Made by a program: the position numbers and the translations under genes. 49,492 nt of DNA from Rhizobium sp. CF122 (lineage in GTDB: Bacteria; Pseudomonadota; Alphaproteobacteria; Rhizobiales; Rhizobiaceae), in contig NZ_AKKA01000018.1 in assembly GCF_000282035.1 (NCBI RefSeq), positions 1 to 49,492 on the forward strand, read 5' to 3'. Below the pieces are notes generated by a model, which saw only the letters and a list, made by a program, of their open reading frames with translations, was not told the DNA's origin and made no database searches. This document shows positions 25,782-34,488 of this stretch, piece after piece; the stretch's first letter is position 1; every line of letters begins with the position of its first letter.

Positions 25782-26693
25782 ATGGTGAATGCGCATTACA
25801 CGGCACCCGATGAGACCGCCACGCTGAGGGAATACTCCCCGCTGCCGGCGTCCAGTTCATCGAGTGGTCCCTTTGGGGACGTCGAAAACAGTGCGCTTGC
25901 CCGTCAGCCGGTGTTGAGGCTCCAGGGGATCACGCTCTCCTTCGGCGGCGTCACGGCAATCTCGAATGTCGATCTTACGGTCCGGCCGGGAGAGATCCGG
26001 GCGATCATCGGTCCAAACGGTGCCGGCAAGAGTTCGTTGATCAACGTGATTTCAGGGCAATATAGGCCGGATGCCGGCCATGTCCGCCTCAATGGCAAGA
26101 CCTTTATGCAGGTGCCGGCGCAAAAAGCCGCGCGGCTCGGTATCGCCCGTACCTTCCAGAACCTTGCCCTGTTCAAGGGACTGACGGTTCTTGAAAACGT
26201 CATGACCGGCCTGACATTCCAACGCCGCTCGACCTTCATCGGTCAGGCGCTCGGCTCGCCCCGCGCCCGCCGCGAGGAGCGCGACGCGCGTGAACGGGCA
26301 CGGCAAGTCATCGATTTCCTGCATCTCGGCCACGTTCATGATCGGCTTGCCGGCTCGCTGCCCTATGGCCTGCAGAAGCGCGTCGAACTTGCCCGCGCAC
26401 TGGCGCCGGATCCGCAGATCCTGCTGCTCGACGAACCGATGGCCGGCATGACCGCCACCGAAAAGCAGGAAATGGCCGGCTTCGTCCGGGCCGCGCGGCA
26501 GGATTATGGCACGACGATCATCCTGATCGAGCACGATATCGGCGTGGTCATGGGGCTTTCCGACCAGATCGCCGTGCTTGACTACGGCCGCAAGATCGCC
26601 GACGGCACGCCGGCCGAAGTGCGTGCCGACCAGGCTGTCATCGACGCCTATCTCGGCGTTGCCCGCGAGGACCAGGAAGAGGCGGACGCGTGA
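25782..26693 (+). CDS. LIV-type ABC transporter ATP-binding protein (LivG-like)
   Basis: 303 aa from the ATG at 25782. About 45 residues of low-complexity sequence precede the ATPase core, longer than usual for LivG. Walker A IIGPNGAGKSS, signature YGLQKRVELARAL (variant of LSGGQ) and Walker B ILLLDEP are intact, with the LivG-typical ARTFQNLALFKGLTVLENVM. The core ends in the C-terminal helix common to the branched-chain type. It overlaps the next gene by 4 bp. The genomic setting points to an organosulfur substrate, not to an amino acid. Confidence 0.9.
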   Translation: MVNAHYTAPDETATLREYSPLPASSSSSGPFGDVENSALARQPVLRLQGITLSFGGVTAISNVDLTVRPGEIRAIIGPNGAGKSSLINVISGQYRPDAGHVRLNGKTFMQVPAQKAARLGIARTFQNLALFKGLTVLENVMTGLTFQRRSTFIGQALGSPRARREERDARERARQVIDFLHLGHVHDRLAGSLPYGLQKRVELARALAPDPQILLLDEPMAGMTATEKQEMAGFVRAARQDYGTTIILIEHDIGVVMGLSDQIAVLDYGRKIADGTPAEVRADQAVIDAYLGVAREDQEEADA

Positions 26694-27589
26694 TGGAAAG
26701 CTTCGACTATCTCTTCTTCCTTGAGGTGCTGACCGGCGGATTGCTTTCTGGCGTCATGTATTCGCTCGTCGCGATCGGTTTCGTGCTGATCTACAAGACC
26801 TCGGGCGTGTTGAATTTCGCGCAAGGGGCGCTTCTCCTGTTTGCCGCTCTCACATTCGTTTCGCTGGTCGAGCGCGGAGTGCCTTTCTATCTCGCGCTTG
26901 TGCTTACGTTCGCCATTATGGTGCTGCTGGGCATCGGCATCGAACGCGCAGTGCTTCGGCCGCTCGTCAACAAGCCGCCGATCACGCTGTTCATGGCAAC
27001 GCTCGGGCTTTCCTACATCATCGAGGGTGCTGCCCAGCTTCTCTGGGGCACACAGGTCCATGCCTTGGAACTCGGCATCGAGGACGTGCCCTTCGAATTT
27101 TACGGCGTCTTCATCTCGAAGTTCGATCTCTTCGCCTCCGCCGTCGCGGCCTTGATGGTCATCGGGCTGACGCTCTTCTTTCGCTATACCCGGGTCGGCC
27201 TGACCTTCCGCGCCGTGGCAGACGACCAGTTCGCCGCCCTTGCAGTCGGGCTTCGCCTACCGCGCATCTGGGCCACCGTCTGGGCAACATCGGGCCTCGT
27301 TGCGCTGGTCGCAGGCCTTCTCTGGGGTGCGCGCAGCGGCGTGCAGTTCTCGTTGTCGCTCGTGGTGCTGAAGGCCCTGCCGGTGCTGGTGCTCGGCGGC
27401 TTCGATTCGATCGCCGGCGCCATCATCGGCGGCCTGCTGATCGGCGCCTCGGAAAAGCTCGCCGAAGTCTATATCGGCGAATATTTCGGCGGCGGCATCG
27501 AGGGCTGGTTCGCCTATGCGATCGCGCTGGTCTTCCTGCTCATCCGCCCCTCCGGCCTATTCGGCCAGAAGCTCGTGGAAAGGGTCTGA
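26690..27589 (+). CDS. LIV-type ABC transporter permease (LivH-like)
   Basis: 299 aa, eight or so hydrophobic segments. N-terminal LTGGLLSGVMYSLVAIGFVLIYKTSGVLNFAQGALLLF is the LivH hallmark; VGLTFRAVADDQFAALAVGL is the cytoplasmic loop that docks on the ATPase, and VLVLGGFDSIAGAIIGGLLIG the C-terminal helix pair. ATGA overlap with the ATPase upstream; 3 bp before the LivM-like gene. Confidence 0.93.
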   Translation: MMESFDYLFFLEVLTGGLLSGVMYSLVAIGFVLIYKTSGVLNFAQGALLLFAALTFVSLVERGVPFYLALVLTFAIMVLLGIGIERAVLRPLVNKPPITLFMATLGLSYIIEGAAQLLWGTQVHALELGIEDVPFEFYGVFISKFDLFASAVAALMVIGLTLFFRYTRVGLTFRAVADDQFAALAVGLRLPRIWATVWATSGLVALVAGLLWGARSGVQFSLSLVVLKALPVLVLGGFDSIAGAIIGGLLIGASEKLAEVYIGEYFGGGIEGWFAYAIALVFLLIRPSGLFGQKLVERV

Positions 27590-27592
27590 GTC

Positions 27593-28639
27593 ATGGCTGC
27601 CATCACCTCCCAACCCGTCGGTTCGGCAAAGCTTCCGGGCTGGATCGCGCCACTTGCCATTCTCGTCGTCGCCTTCGGCATCGTGCCCTTCATCGGCTCG
27701 AGCTATCTGATCGAAGCGTTGCTGCTGCCGTTCCTGGCGCTGTCGCTGGCTGGCGTCGGCCTCAACCTGCTCACCGGCTATGCCGGGCAGGTATCGCTCG
27801 GCAGTGCTGCCTTCATGGCTGTCGGCGCCTTCGCCGCTTTCAATTTCAATCTGCGTGTCGAAGGCCTGCCGCTTCTCGTCTCCATCGCGCTCGCCGGTGG
27901 CATCGCGGCTTCGGTCGGCATTGTCTTCGGCCTGCCAAGCCTGCGCCTGCGCGGCTTCTATCTCGCGGTTTCCACGCTTGCAGCGCAATTCTTCGTGCAA
28001 TGGGCGCTGACCAAGTTCGGCTGGTTCTCCAACGACAATCCGTCGGGCGTGATCGACGCGCCGAAGCTCACTATTGCAGGTATCGATTTCGACAGTTCGA
28101 CTGGACGCTACTATTTCTCGCTGATCATCGTCACGGTACTGACCCTCTTCGCCTGGCGCGTCGCCTCCTCGCAGACCGGCCGCAACTTCATCGCCATTCG
28201 CGACAATGAGACGGCGGCCAGGATCATCGGCGTGCCGGTGCTGCGCACCAAGCTGCTCGCCTTCGCACTTTCCTCCTTCTTTATCGGGGTCGCCGGTGTG
28301 CTCTGGGCCTTTGCTTATCTGCGCACCGTGGAGCCGGCCGGCTTCAATCTCGACCGGTCGTTCCAGATCCTGTTCATCATCATCATCGGCGGGCTGGCGA
28401 CGATCCGCGGCGCCTTCCTGGGCGCGGCGTTGATTGTGGTCTTTCCGGTTGTGCTGTCGCGGGTCGGATCGTTCCTCCTGGGCGATCTGTTCGATTCCGG
28501 CGTGCTCGACATGAGCCAGCGCATCGTCATCGGCGCACTCATCATCGCCTTCCTGATCCTCGAACCCGACGGGCTGGCGGCGCTCGGAAGGCGGCTTACG
28601 GGACGGTTCAGGCGCAGCATCCCCGAACCCGTCGGCTGA
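27593..28639 (+). CDS. LIV-type ABC transporter permease (LivM-like)
   Basis: 348 aa, about ten membrane segments. GLNLLTGYAGQVSLGSAAFMAVGAFAA and LRLRGFYLAVSTLAAQFFVQW are LivM signatures; NFIAIRDNETAARIIGVPVLRTKLLAFALSSF is the coupling loop; IIIIGGLATIRGAFLGAALI is near the end. Pairs with the LivH-like permease to form the channel. The gene keeps the reading direction and close spacing of the operon. Confidence 0.93.
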   Translation: MAAITSQPVGSAKLPGWIAPLAILVVAFGIVPFIGSSYLIEALLLPFLALSLAGVGLNLLTGYAGQVSLGSAAFMAVGAFAAFNFNLRVEGLPLLVSIALAGGIAASVGIVFGLPSLRLRGFYLAVSTLAAQFFVQWALTKFGWFSNDNPSGVIDAPKLTIAGIDFDSSTGRYYFSLIIVTVLTLFAWRVASSQTGRNFIAIRDNETAARIIGVPVLRTKLLAFALSSFFIGVAGVLWAFAYLRTVEPAGFNLDRSFQILFIIIIGGLATIRGAFLGAALIVVFPVVLSRVGSFLLGDLFDSGVLDMSQRIVIGALIIAFLILEPDGLAALGRRLTGRFRRSIPEPVG

Positions 28640-28706
28640 CCTGCCACATCATCTTCAAAATGCATTGGGACGCCGGCAGAGCCGGTCAACACAGGGAGTT
28701 TGTCCA

Positions 28707-30050
28707 ATGAAAAGTCTGAAGACCACATTCAAGGCGGCAGTCGCAGCGCTCGCCATCATCGGCGGAGCTGGCTTGATGCCTGCCCATGCCGATGAGCAAT
28801 ATTTCCCGCTGCAGAGCTATCGCGTCGGGCCTTATGCCGCTGGCGGCACCGGTTTCTTCGGTGGCTTCATCGACTACCTGAACCTGATCAACACCCGCGA
28901 CGGCGGCGTGAACGGCGTGAAGCTTACCTGGGACGAATGCGAAACTCAGTATGAGGTCGAACGCGGCGTCGAATGCTACGAGCGCCAGAAGAGCCATTCG
29001 AACGCGGCGGCGTGGAATCCGCTTTCGGTCGGCATCGCCTACGCCATGATCGACCGCATCACCGGCGACAAGGTGCCGCTAATCACCGTGAACCATGGCC
29101 GCACCGACTCCACCGACGGGCGCGTCTTCCCCTACGTCTTCCCGCTGCTGCTCAACCCCTATTCGGAGACCTCGGGCATCGTGAACTACCTTGCCTCGAA
29201 GGAAGGCGGCCTCGACAAGCTCAAGGGCAAGAAGATCGTCGTGCTCTATCACGGCTCGCCCTATGGCAAGGAAACCATTCCGATCTATGACTTGCTGGCC
29301 GAGAAGTATGGATTCACGGTCCAGCAGATCGAAGTGCCGCATCCCGGCAACGAGCAGCAGTCGCAGTGGCTGACGATCCGTCGCGCCAAGCCGGACTACG
29401 TGGTTCTGCGCGGGTGGGGGGTGATGAACCCGGTGGCACTGAAGACGGCGGCCAAGGTCGGCTTCCCCGCCTCCAAGATCGTCGGCAATGTCTGGTCGAA
29501 TTCGGAGGAAGACGTGATCCCCGCAGGCGAGGCGGCGGTCGGCTATACCGCGATCACCACCCAGGCCTCGGGCCAGCAGTATCCTGTCTTGCAGGAGATC
29601 GTGAAGACGCTCTACGATCAAGGCAAGGGTAATCTCGAAGACAAGAAGCGCATCGGCTCGGTCTACCACAACCTCGGCATTGTCAATGGCATCCTGAATG
29701 TCGAGGCGATCCGCACCGCACAGGAAAAGTTCGGCAAGCGTACGCTGACTGGCGACGAAGTGCGCTGGGGCTTCGAGCACCTGAAGCTCGATGAAGCCAA
29801 GGTCGCAGCACTGGGCGCCAAGGACCTGTTCCACTCCATCAACGTCAGTTGGGACAACCACGAAGGCGATGGCTATGTGACCTTCCAGCAATGGGACGGC
29901 AAGAAGTGGAACGTCGTCTCCGACTGGATCGCGCCGGACTGGAAGCTGCTGCGTCCGATCATCGAAAAATCTTCGGAAGCCTATGCCAAGGAAAAGGGCA
30001 TCAAGCTGCGCACGGCGGCCGATGCCGAAGGCACCGTGACCACGAATTGA
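28707..30050 (+). CDS. LIV-type ABC transporter substrate-binding protein
   Basis: 447 aa from the ATG at 28707 (GGGAG upstream). Signal peptide ends near PAHA-DE. Type-I periplasmic binding fold: YFPLQSYRVGPYAAGGTGFFGGFIDYLNLIN, LTWDECETQYEVERGVECYERQ, IPIYDLLAEKYGFTVQQIEVPHPGNEQQSQWL. It is larger than LivJ/LivK (about 350 aa), as in the branch of these proteins found in sulfur, amide and aromatic clusters. Likely captures a small sulfone, sulfonate or related compound; that is inferred from sfnG and sfnB next to it. Confidence 0.88.
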   Translation: MKSLKTTFKAAVAALAIIGGAGLMPAHADEQYFPLQSYRVGPYAAGGTGFFGGFIDYLNLINTRDGGVNGVKLTWDECETQYEVERGVECYERQKSHSNAAAWNPLSVGIAYAMIDRITGDKVPLITVNHGRTDSTDGRVFPYVFPLLLNPYSETSGIVNYLASKEGGLDKLKGKKIVVLYHGSPYGKETIPIYDLLAEKYGFTVQQIEVPHPGNEQQSQWLTIRRAKPDYVVLRGWGVMNPVALKTAAKVGFPASKIVGNVWSNSEEDVIPAGEAAVGYTAITTQASGQQYPVLQEIVKTLYDQGKGNLEDKKRIGSVYHNLGIVNGILNVEAIRTAQEKFGKRTLTGDEVRWGFEHLKLDEAKVAALGAKDLFHSINVSWDNHEGDGYVTFQQWDGKKWNVVSDWIAPDWKLLRPIIEKSSEAYAKEKGIKLRTAADAEGTVTTN

Positions 30051-30056
30051 CGATTT

Positions 30057-30083
30057 GAGGGATGGCGCAAGCCGCCATCCCTC
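30057..30083 (+). other. Perfect 11-bp hairpin after the binding-protein gene
   Basis: GAGGGATGGCG (30057-30067), CAAGC, CGCCATCCCTC (30073-30083), 7 bp after the stop codon, with no T tract. Probably protects the binding-protein message so that it outnumbers the rest of the transporter. Confidence 0.65.
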
Positions 30084-30170
30084 ATCCCAATTCACGGTGC
30101 GGCAGCTGCTATCGGCCGAGGCCGGTCGCCCACATGCTGCGCCCTCGCTATCGACTTTGGAACAAGTGAC

Positions 30171-30950
30171 ATGTCCGACGAAACGATCCTTCTTGATATC
30201 AAGTCCGTGCATGCCGTCTACAGCCAGACGATCAAGGCCCTGAACGGCGTGAGCTTTCAGGTGCGGCGCGGAGAAATCCTTGCCCTTCTCGGATCGAACG
30301 GAGCGGGCAAGACGACGGCGCTGAGGGCCATCTCGAACCTGTTGCCGGCCGAACGAGGCCACGTGACATCGGGTACGATCCGTTTCGAAGGGCGCGACGT
30401 GCTGCGCGAGAAACCAGCCGATCTGGTACGATCGGGCCTGGTACAGGTGCTCGAAGGACGGCATTGCTTCAAGAGCCTGTCGGCCGAGGAAAATCTCATC
30501 TCCGGTGGCCTCGGCCGCTCGTCATCCAGGCGCGAGATCGCTGCCGATCTCGAGCGGATCTATTTCACTTTCCCAAGGCTCAAGGAGAAGCGCTATACCG
30601 CGGCAGGGCTCACCTCCGGCGGCGAGCAGCAGATGATGGCGATCGGCCGCGCACTGATGTCACGGCCACGGCTGCTTGTTCTCGACGAGCCCTCGATGGG
30701 TCTGGCGCCGCTCGTGATCAAGGATATCTTTCGCTCGCTCAAGGTCCTGAACCGGGAGGAAGGACTTTCCATCCTGGTTGCCGAACAGAATTCGACGGTG
30801 GCGCTCCAGTATGCTGACCATGCCACCGTCATCGAAAATGGCGTCGCCGTGCTGTCGGGCTCCGCAGCCGAATTGCGCAGTCGTGACGACATTAAGGCTT
30901 TTTATCTCGGGGAAGGCACGGCCTTCGCCCACGACAGGCCGGCGGCCTGA
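30171..30950 (+). CDS. LIV-type ABC transporter ATP-binding protein (LivF-like)
   Basis: 259 aa. Walker A LLGSNGAGKTT, signature LTSGGEQQMMAIGRALM, Walker B LLVLDEPSMGLAPL, with the LivF-type LVQVLEGRHCFKSLSAEENL. Second ATPase of the transporter, encoded after the binding protein. The 120 bp before it hold the 11-bp hairpin. Confidence 0.92.
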   Translation: MSDETILLDIKSVHAVYSQTIKALNGVSFQVRRGEILALLGSNGAGKTTALRAISNLLPAERGHVTSGTIRFEGRDVLREKPADLVRSGLVQVLEGRHCFKSLSAEENLISGGLGRSSSRREIAADLERIYFTFPRLKEKRYTAAGLTSGGEQQMMAIGRALMSRPRLLVLDEPSMGLAPLVIKDIFRSLKVLNREEGLSILVAEQNSTVALQYADHATVIENGVAVLSGSAAELRSRDDIKAFYLGEGTAFAHDRPAA

Positions 30951-30987
30951 TCCACCCTCATATCCATCACGCAGAAGGGAGACCGAA

Positions 30988-32226
30988 ATGAACGTCATCG
31001 CCAAAACAGAAAGGGTCGCCGTACCCGGCGTCAAACGACCGGAAAAGCCCGCGCATATCATCAAGGACGATGTGGAGGCGATCGCTGTCGCCGCGAGACT
31101 CGCCGCCGAGTTCGTCAAGGGCTCTGCCGATCGTGACCGCGAGCGGATCTGGCCGGCAGAAGAGCTCAATGCCTTCTCGCAGAGCGGGCTCTGGTCGATC
31201 AATGTGCCTAAGGCGTTCGGCGGACCAGAGGTCTCCTATGTCACGCTTGCAAAGGTGGTCGAGATCATCTCCGAAGCGGATTCCTCGATCGGACAGATCT
31301 CGCAGAACCATCTCGGCGTCGTCGCGGCAATCCGGACGGTTTCGGACAAAGCGCAGCAGGAACTACTGTTCGGCGAAATCCTCAAAGGCACCCGCTTCGG
31401 CAATGCCTTTTCCGAGTTTGGCTCCAAGCGCGCCGTCGATTTCGAGACCAAGTTTGTCAATCATGGCGACCACGTCGTGGTGAATGGCCAAAAATTCTAT
31501 TCCTCAGGTGCTTTGCTTGCCCACAAAGTGCCGATCGTGGCGCTCGATGACGAGGGCCGCGCCTGGTACGCGATCGCTGATCGCGATGCGCCCGGTTTGA
31601 CAGTCATCGACGACTGGTCGAGCTTCGGCCAGCGCACCACGCTCTCCGGGACGGTCATCCTCGATAACGTCAAAGTCGACAAGGCCTGGCTGGTTCCGGG
31701 GTATAAGGGTTATGACAAGCCGACAGCGGACGGCGCCATCTTCCAGATCATCCAGGTTGCTGTCGACATCGGCATCGCATCGGCGGCGATTAAGGAGACA
31801 ATCAACTTCGTCCGCACCAAGTCGCGCGCCTGGGTTGACAGCGGCCTCGACCACGCCTGGGATGATCCTTACACGATCCAAGCGATCGGTGGCCTCCAGC
31901 TCAGACTGCATGCGGCGCAGGCATTGCTTGAGAAAGCGGGACTTGCGATCGACCGCGCGGTTGCCAATCCCAATGCCGATAGCGTGGCACAATCGCAGAT
32001 CGTCACTGCCGAGGCCAAAATTCTCTCGACCGAGATCGCTATCGAGGCCACCAACAAGCTATTCGAACTGGCCGGCACGCGCTCGACGCTTGCTGAGCAC
32101 AATCTCGACCGGCACTGGCGCAATGCCCGGACGCATACGCTGCACGATCCGGTACGGTGGAAATACTCGATCCTCGGCAAATACTTCCTCAACGGAGAGA
32201 AGCCGCCGCTACACGCCTGGAGCTAA
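30988..32226 (+). CDS. SfnB-type acyl-CoA dehydrogenase family flavoprotein
   Basis: 412 aa from the ATG at 30988 (AAGGGAGA upstream). Acyl-CoA-dehydrogenase fold but in the SfnB/DszC-like branch: SGLWSINVPKAFGGPEVSYVTLAKV, SQNHLGVVAAIR, GNAFSEFGSKRAVDFETKF, and the C-terminal HNLDRHWRNARTHTLHDPVRWKYSILG shared by sulfur-acquisition oxidoreductases. Such enzymes use reduced flavin to attack organosulfur compounds; the precise substrate of SfnB is unsettled. Last gene of the operon that begins at 23945. Confidence 0.85.
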   Translation: MNVIAKTERVAVPGVKRPEKPAHIIKDDVEAIAVAARLAAEFVKGSADRDRERIWPAEELNAFSQSGLWSINVPKAFGGPEVSYVTLAKVVEIISEADSSIGQISQNHLGVVAAIRTVSDKAQQELLFGEILKGTRFGNAFSEFGSKRAVDFETKFVNHGDHVVVNGQKFYSSGALLAHKVPIVALDDEGRAWYAIADRDAPGLTVIDDWSSFGQRTTLSGTVILDNVKVDKAWLVPGYKGYDKPTADGAIFQIIQVAVDIGIASAAIKETINFVRTKSRAWVDSGLDHAWDDPYTIQAIGGLQLRLHAAQALLEKAGLAIDRAVANPNADSVAQSQIVTAEAKILSTEIAIEATNKLFELAGTRSTLAEHNLDRHWRNARTHTLHDPVRWKYSILGKYFLNGEKPPLHAWS

Positions 32227-32544
32227 GCAGGGCTGCCATTCGGCGCTTTAAAAATCAGAATATTACGGTGGCGAGAAGGACTTTATCGCCACTGTTTGCC
32301 GCTATTCAATTGTCTATGTCGGACCGCTATTGCTCAGGCCGCCTGGCTGAACCCTCTCAAAAAGCCTCTATAACTAGACCCCCTGGATGCAGGTTCGTTC
32401 CGGGTCAAGGCGAGGGAATTTGCGCAATAGTTTGAAGTGCCTCGACAGCATCGAATCCAGGAGTTCGGAGAGCAGCACGCTAATACGTGGTGGTTTATCT
32501 TAACGGCGAGCTTCAGTCTTGTCGCGACGATCTGCGAGTCTTGT
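32227..32544. other. Intergenic region between convergent operons
   Basis: 318 bp without a gene. It holds a 7-bp inverted repeat (GTGGCGA 32268-32274, TCGCCAC 32286-32292) that can end transcription from either side, with TGTTT after it on the plus strand and an AT-rich run on the minus strand. Nothing else was recognised. Confidence 0.5.
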
Positions 32545-34488
32545 TCATGCCGTGAGTGGTTCGTCGTATCGCATCATCCGGCCGGCATTGGCGAGCACCA
32601 GCAAGGTGCTGAAATTATGGAGGAGGGCAGCGACGACTGCGCCCGCCGTTCCGAGAAAACCGAATCCCGCCAATGCGACGATCGCTACGGTCCAGCCGAG
32701 GCCGATGATGACGTTGGTTTTCAATGTCCGGCGGCAGAGCCTGCTGAGGCGGATGCATGTGCCGAGCCGCCGCAAGTCGCTGCCGATCAGGATGATGTCG
32801 GAGGAGGCGAGCGCGATATCGGCACCGCCCGCACCCATCGCAATACCGACGGCACCGGCCTTGAGGGCCAGCGAGTCGTTGATCCCGTCGCCGACGACAA
32901 GGGGTTTGAAGCCGCTTTCCGTCTCGCTTAACACGCGTTTCAGCTTGTCGGCGGGCAGGGCCTCGGCCGCGACATCGGTTATGCCGATCTCTCGCGCAAG
33001 GGCATGCGCGACCGACTGACGGTCACCAGTCAGCAGAAGCTGCCGGTTGAGCCCAAGCGCCCGCAATTCCGTCATCGCAACCGCTGCCTCCGGCTTGACG
33101 GTGTCCGACAGGAGAAGCCAGGCGACAAACTCTCCACCTACGGAAATGCCCGCGAGCGGACCGTCATGCGAGGGGACCAAGGGAGCGATGACTGACAAGC
33201 GTTCAAACAATTCGGGACGTCCGAGGGCGACTTCGCCCGCTGCCGTGCCCGCAACGACGCCCAGCCCTTGAAGTTCCCGGACGTTCGTCATCGGATGGTA
33301 AGTATCATGGGTGACGAGCGAGGCCAGGGCCCGGCTGACCGGATGACTGCTGGCGGCGCCCAGAGAGGCCGCCAGGGCCAGAACGGTCTCCCGATCCGTA
33401 TTGCTCGTAAGCCTGATCTCCTGGAGCCGAAGCCTACCGAAGGTGAGGGTGCCGGTCTTGTCGATGACCAGGGAGGTCAGATCGGCCAGCTCTTCCAGAA
33501 ATGCCGAGCTGCGGATGAGGATGCCGTGGCGCGCTGCAACCGCGATACCGGCAATCGCTGTTGCCGGCGCGGACAGGACCAGGGCGCAGGGGCAGGCCGC
33601 GACAAGGATCGCTAGCATGATCTGGTCATTGTAGGTGAGGAACCAGGCGATGGCCGCTATCGTCAGCACGAAGGCCAGATATTGCTGGGCGTAGCGCTCC
33701 AGCAGCCGCGTGATCGGTGGCTTCGAGTTTTCTGCCCGCTGCATCAGCGCGATGACTCTTCCGAGTGTCGAATCTTCGCCGATTCGGGTCACCTCGATCT
33801 CGAGGCGGCCATCCAGATTGATCGCGCCGCCGAAGACGTCCGTGCCTGCGGAGACTTCGAGAGGTATGGATTCGCCAGTAAGTGGCGCGGTGTCGAGGCT
33901 CGCCTGTCCCTCCCGGACGCGACCGTCGGCAGGAATGCGGTCTCCCGCTCTCACCTCCACCAGATCGCCTGGCTTGAGCGCGATATTATCGACTTCACGC
34001 GTGCCACCATCCGGCGTGATCAGCCGTGCATGGCTGCGGGTCAGACGCGCCAATGCCTCCATCGCTTCTTTCGATCCAATGACGCTGCGCTCCTCCAGCA
34101 CATGGCCGAATACCATGATGATCGGGAGGAGGGCCGCGGTCAGCAGATCGCCGGTCGCCCAGGCAGCCAGCATTGCAAGAGCGATTAACTGGTCGGTGAT
34201 GCCATGCAGGCTTGGATGGCGCAGACTGTGCCAACCGGAGCGGATGACCGGAACTGCGACGATGAGCGAGGCCGCTGCGAGCAGAAGCTGACCGACGCCC
34301 TCTTCGTCCGGCGCAAGCCAGCGCCAGGCAATGCCGAGCACAAGCAGGCTCAATGCGATCATGGCCAAGGTAAGCTGAACGGCCGCCGCCTGCTTTTCGT
34401 TGGCGGTCAGAAGGCCTGCGCTAAGGACATGGTGGTGATGGTGCGCGTGGCCATGGGAGCCGTGCGAATGATCGGTCGCGACACTCAT
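32545..34488 (-). CDS. P1B-type heavy-metal-transporting ATPase (CPC/HNxST type)
   Basis: 647 aa. The N-terminus is a histidine-rich tail (HSHGSHGHAHHHHH) and there is no CxxC metal-binding domain. Present and intact: the TGES actuator motif (TGESIPLEV), CPC at residues 299-301 in helix 6 of the P1B numbering, DKTGT with D343, the SHPVS nucleotide motif and GDGINDSLAL. The last helix carries HNFST (H624-T628). From memory, CPC plus HNxST marks the CtpC-like group reported to move Mn2+, whereas Zn/Cd pumps have an Asp and Cu pumps MxxSS; metal specificity is thus an inference. The ATG overlaps the SPFH gene upstream by ATGA. Last gene of a four-gene operon. Confidence 0.93.
   Translation of the reverse strand: MSVATDHSHGSHGHAHHHHHVLSAGLLTANEKQAAAVQLTLAMIALSLLVLGIAWRWLAPDEEGVGQLLLAAASLIVAVPVIRSGWHSLRHPSLHGITDQLIALAMLAAWATGDLLTAALLPIIMVFGHVLEERSVIGSKEAMEALARLTRSHARLITPDGGTREVDNIALKPGDLVEVRAGDRIPADGRVREGQASLDTAPLTGESIPLEVSAGTDVFGGAINLDGRLEIEVTRIGEDSTLGRVIALMQRAENSKPPITRLLERYAQQYLAFVLTIAAIAWFLTYNDQIMLAILVAACPCALVLSAPATAIAGIAVAARHGILIRSSAFLEELADLTSLVIDKTGTLTFGRLRLQEIRLTSNTDRETVLALAASLGAASSHPVSRALASLVTHDTYHPMTNVRELQGLGVVAGTAAGEVALGRPELFERLSVIAPLVPSHDGPLAGISVGGEFVAWLLLSDTVKPEAAVAMTELRALGLNRQLLLTGDRQSVAHALAREIGITDVAAEALPADKLKRVLSETESGFKPLVVGDGINDSLALKAGAVGIAMGAGGADIALASSDIILIGSDLRRLGTCIRLSRLCRRTLKTNVIIGLGWTVAIVALAGFGFLGTAGAVVAALLHNFSTLLVLANAGRMMRYDEPLTA

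Noticed and set aside
25782..30950. Naming the transporter as a branched-chain amino acid importer (livFGHMK)
   Set aside because: The subunits are LIV-type by sequence, but the operon lies between sfnG and an SfnB-type gene, so the amino-acid label is not supported.
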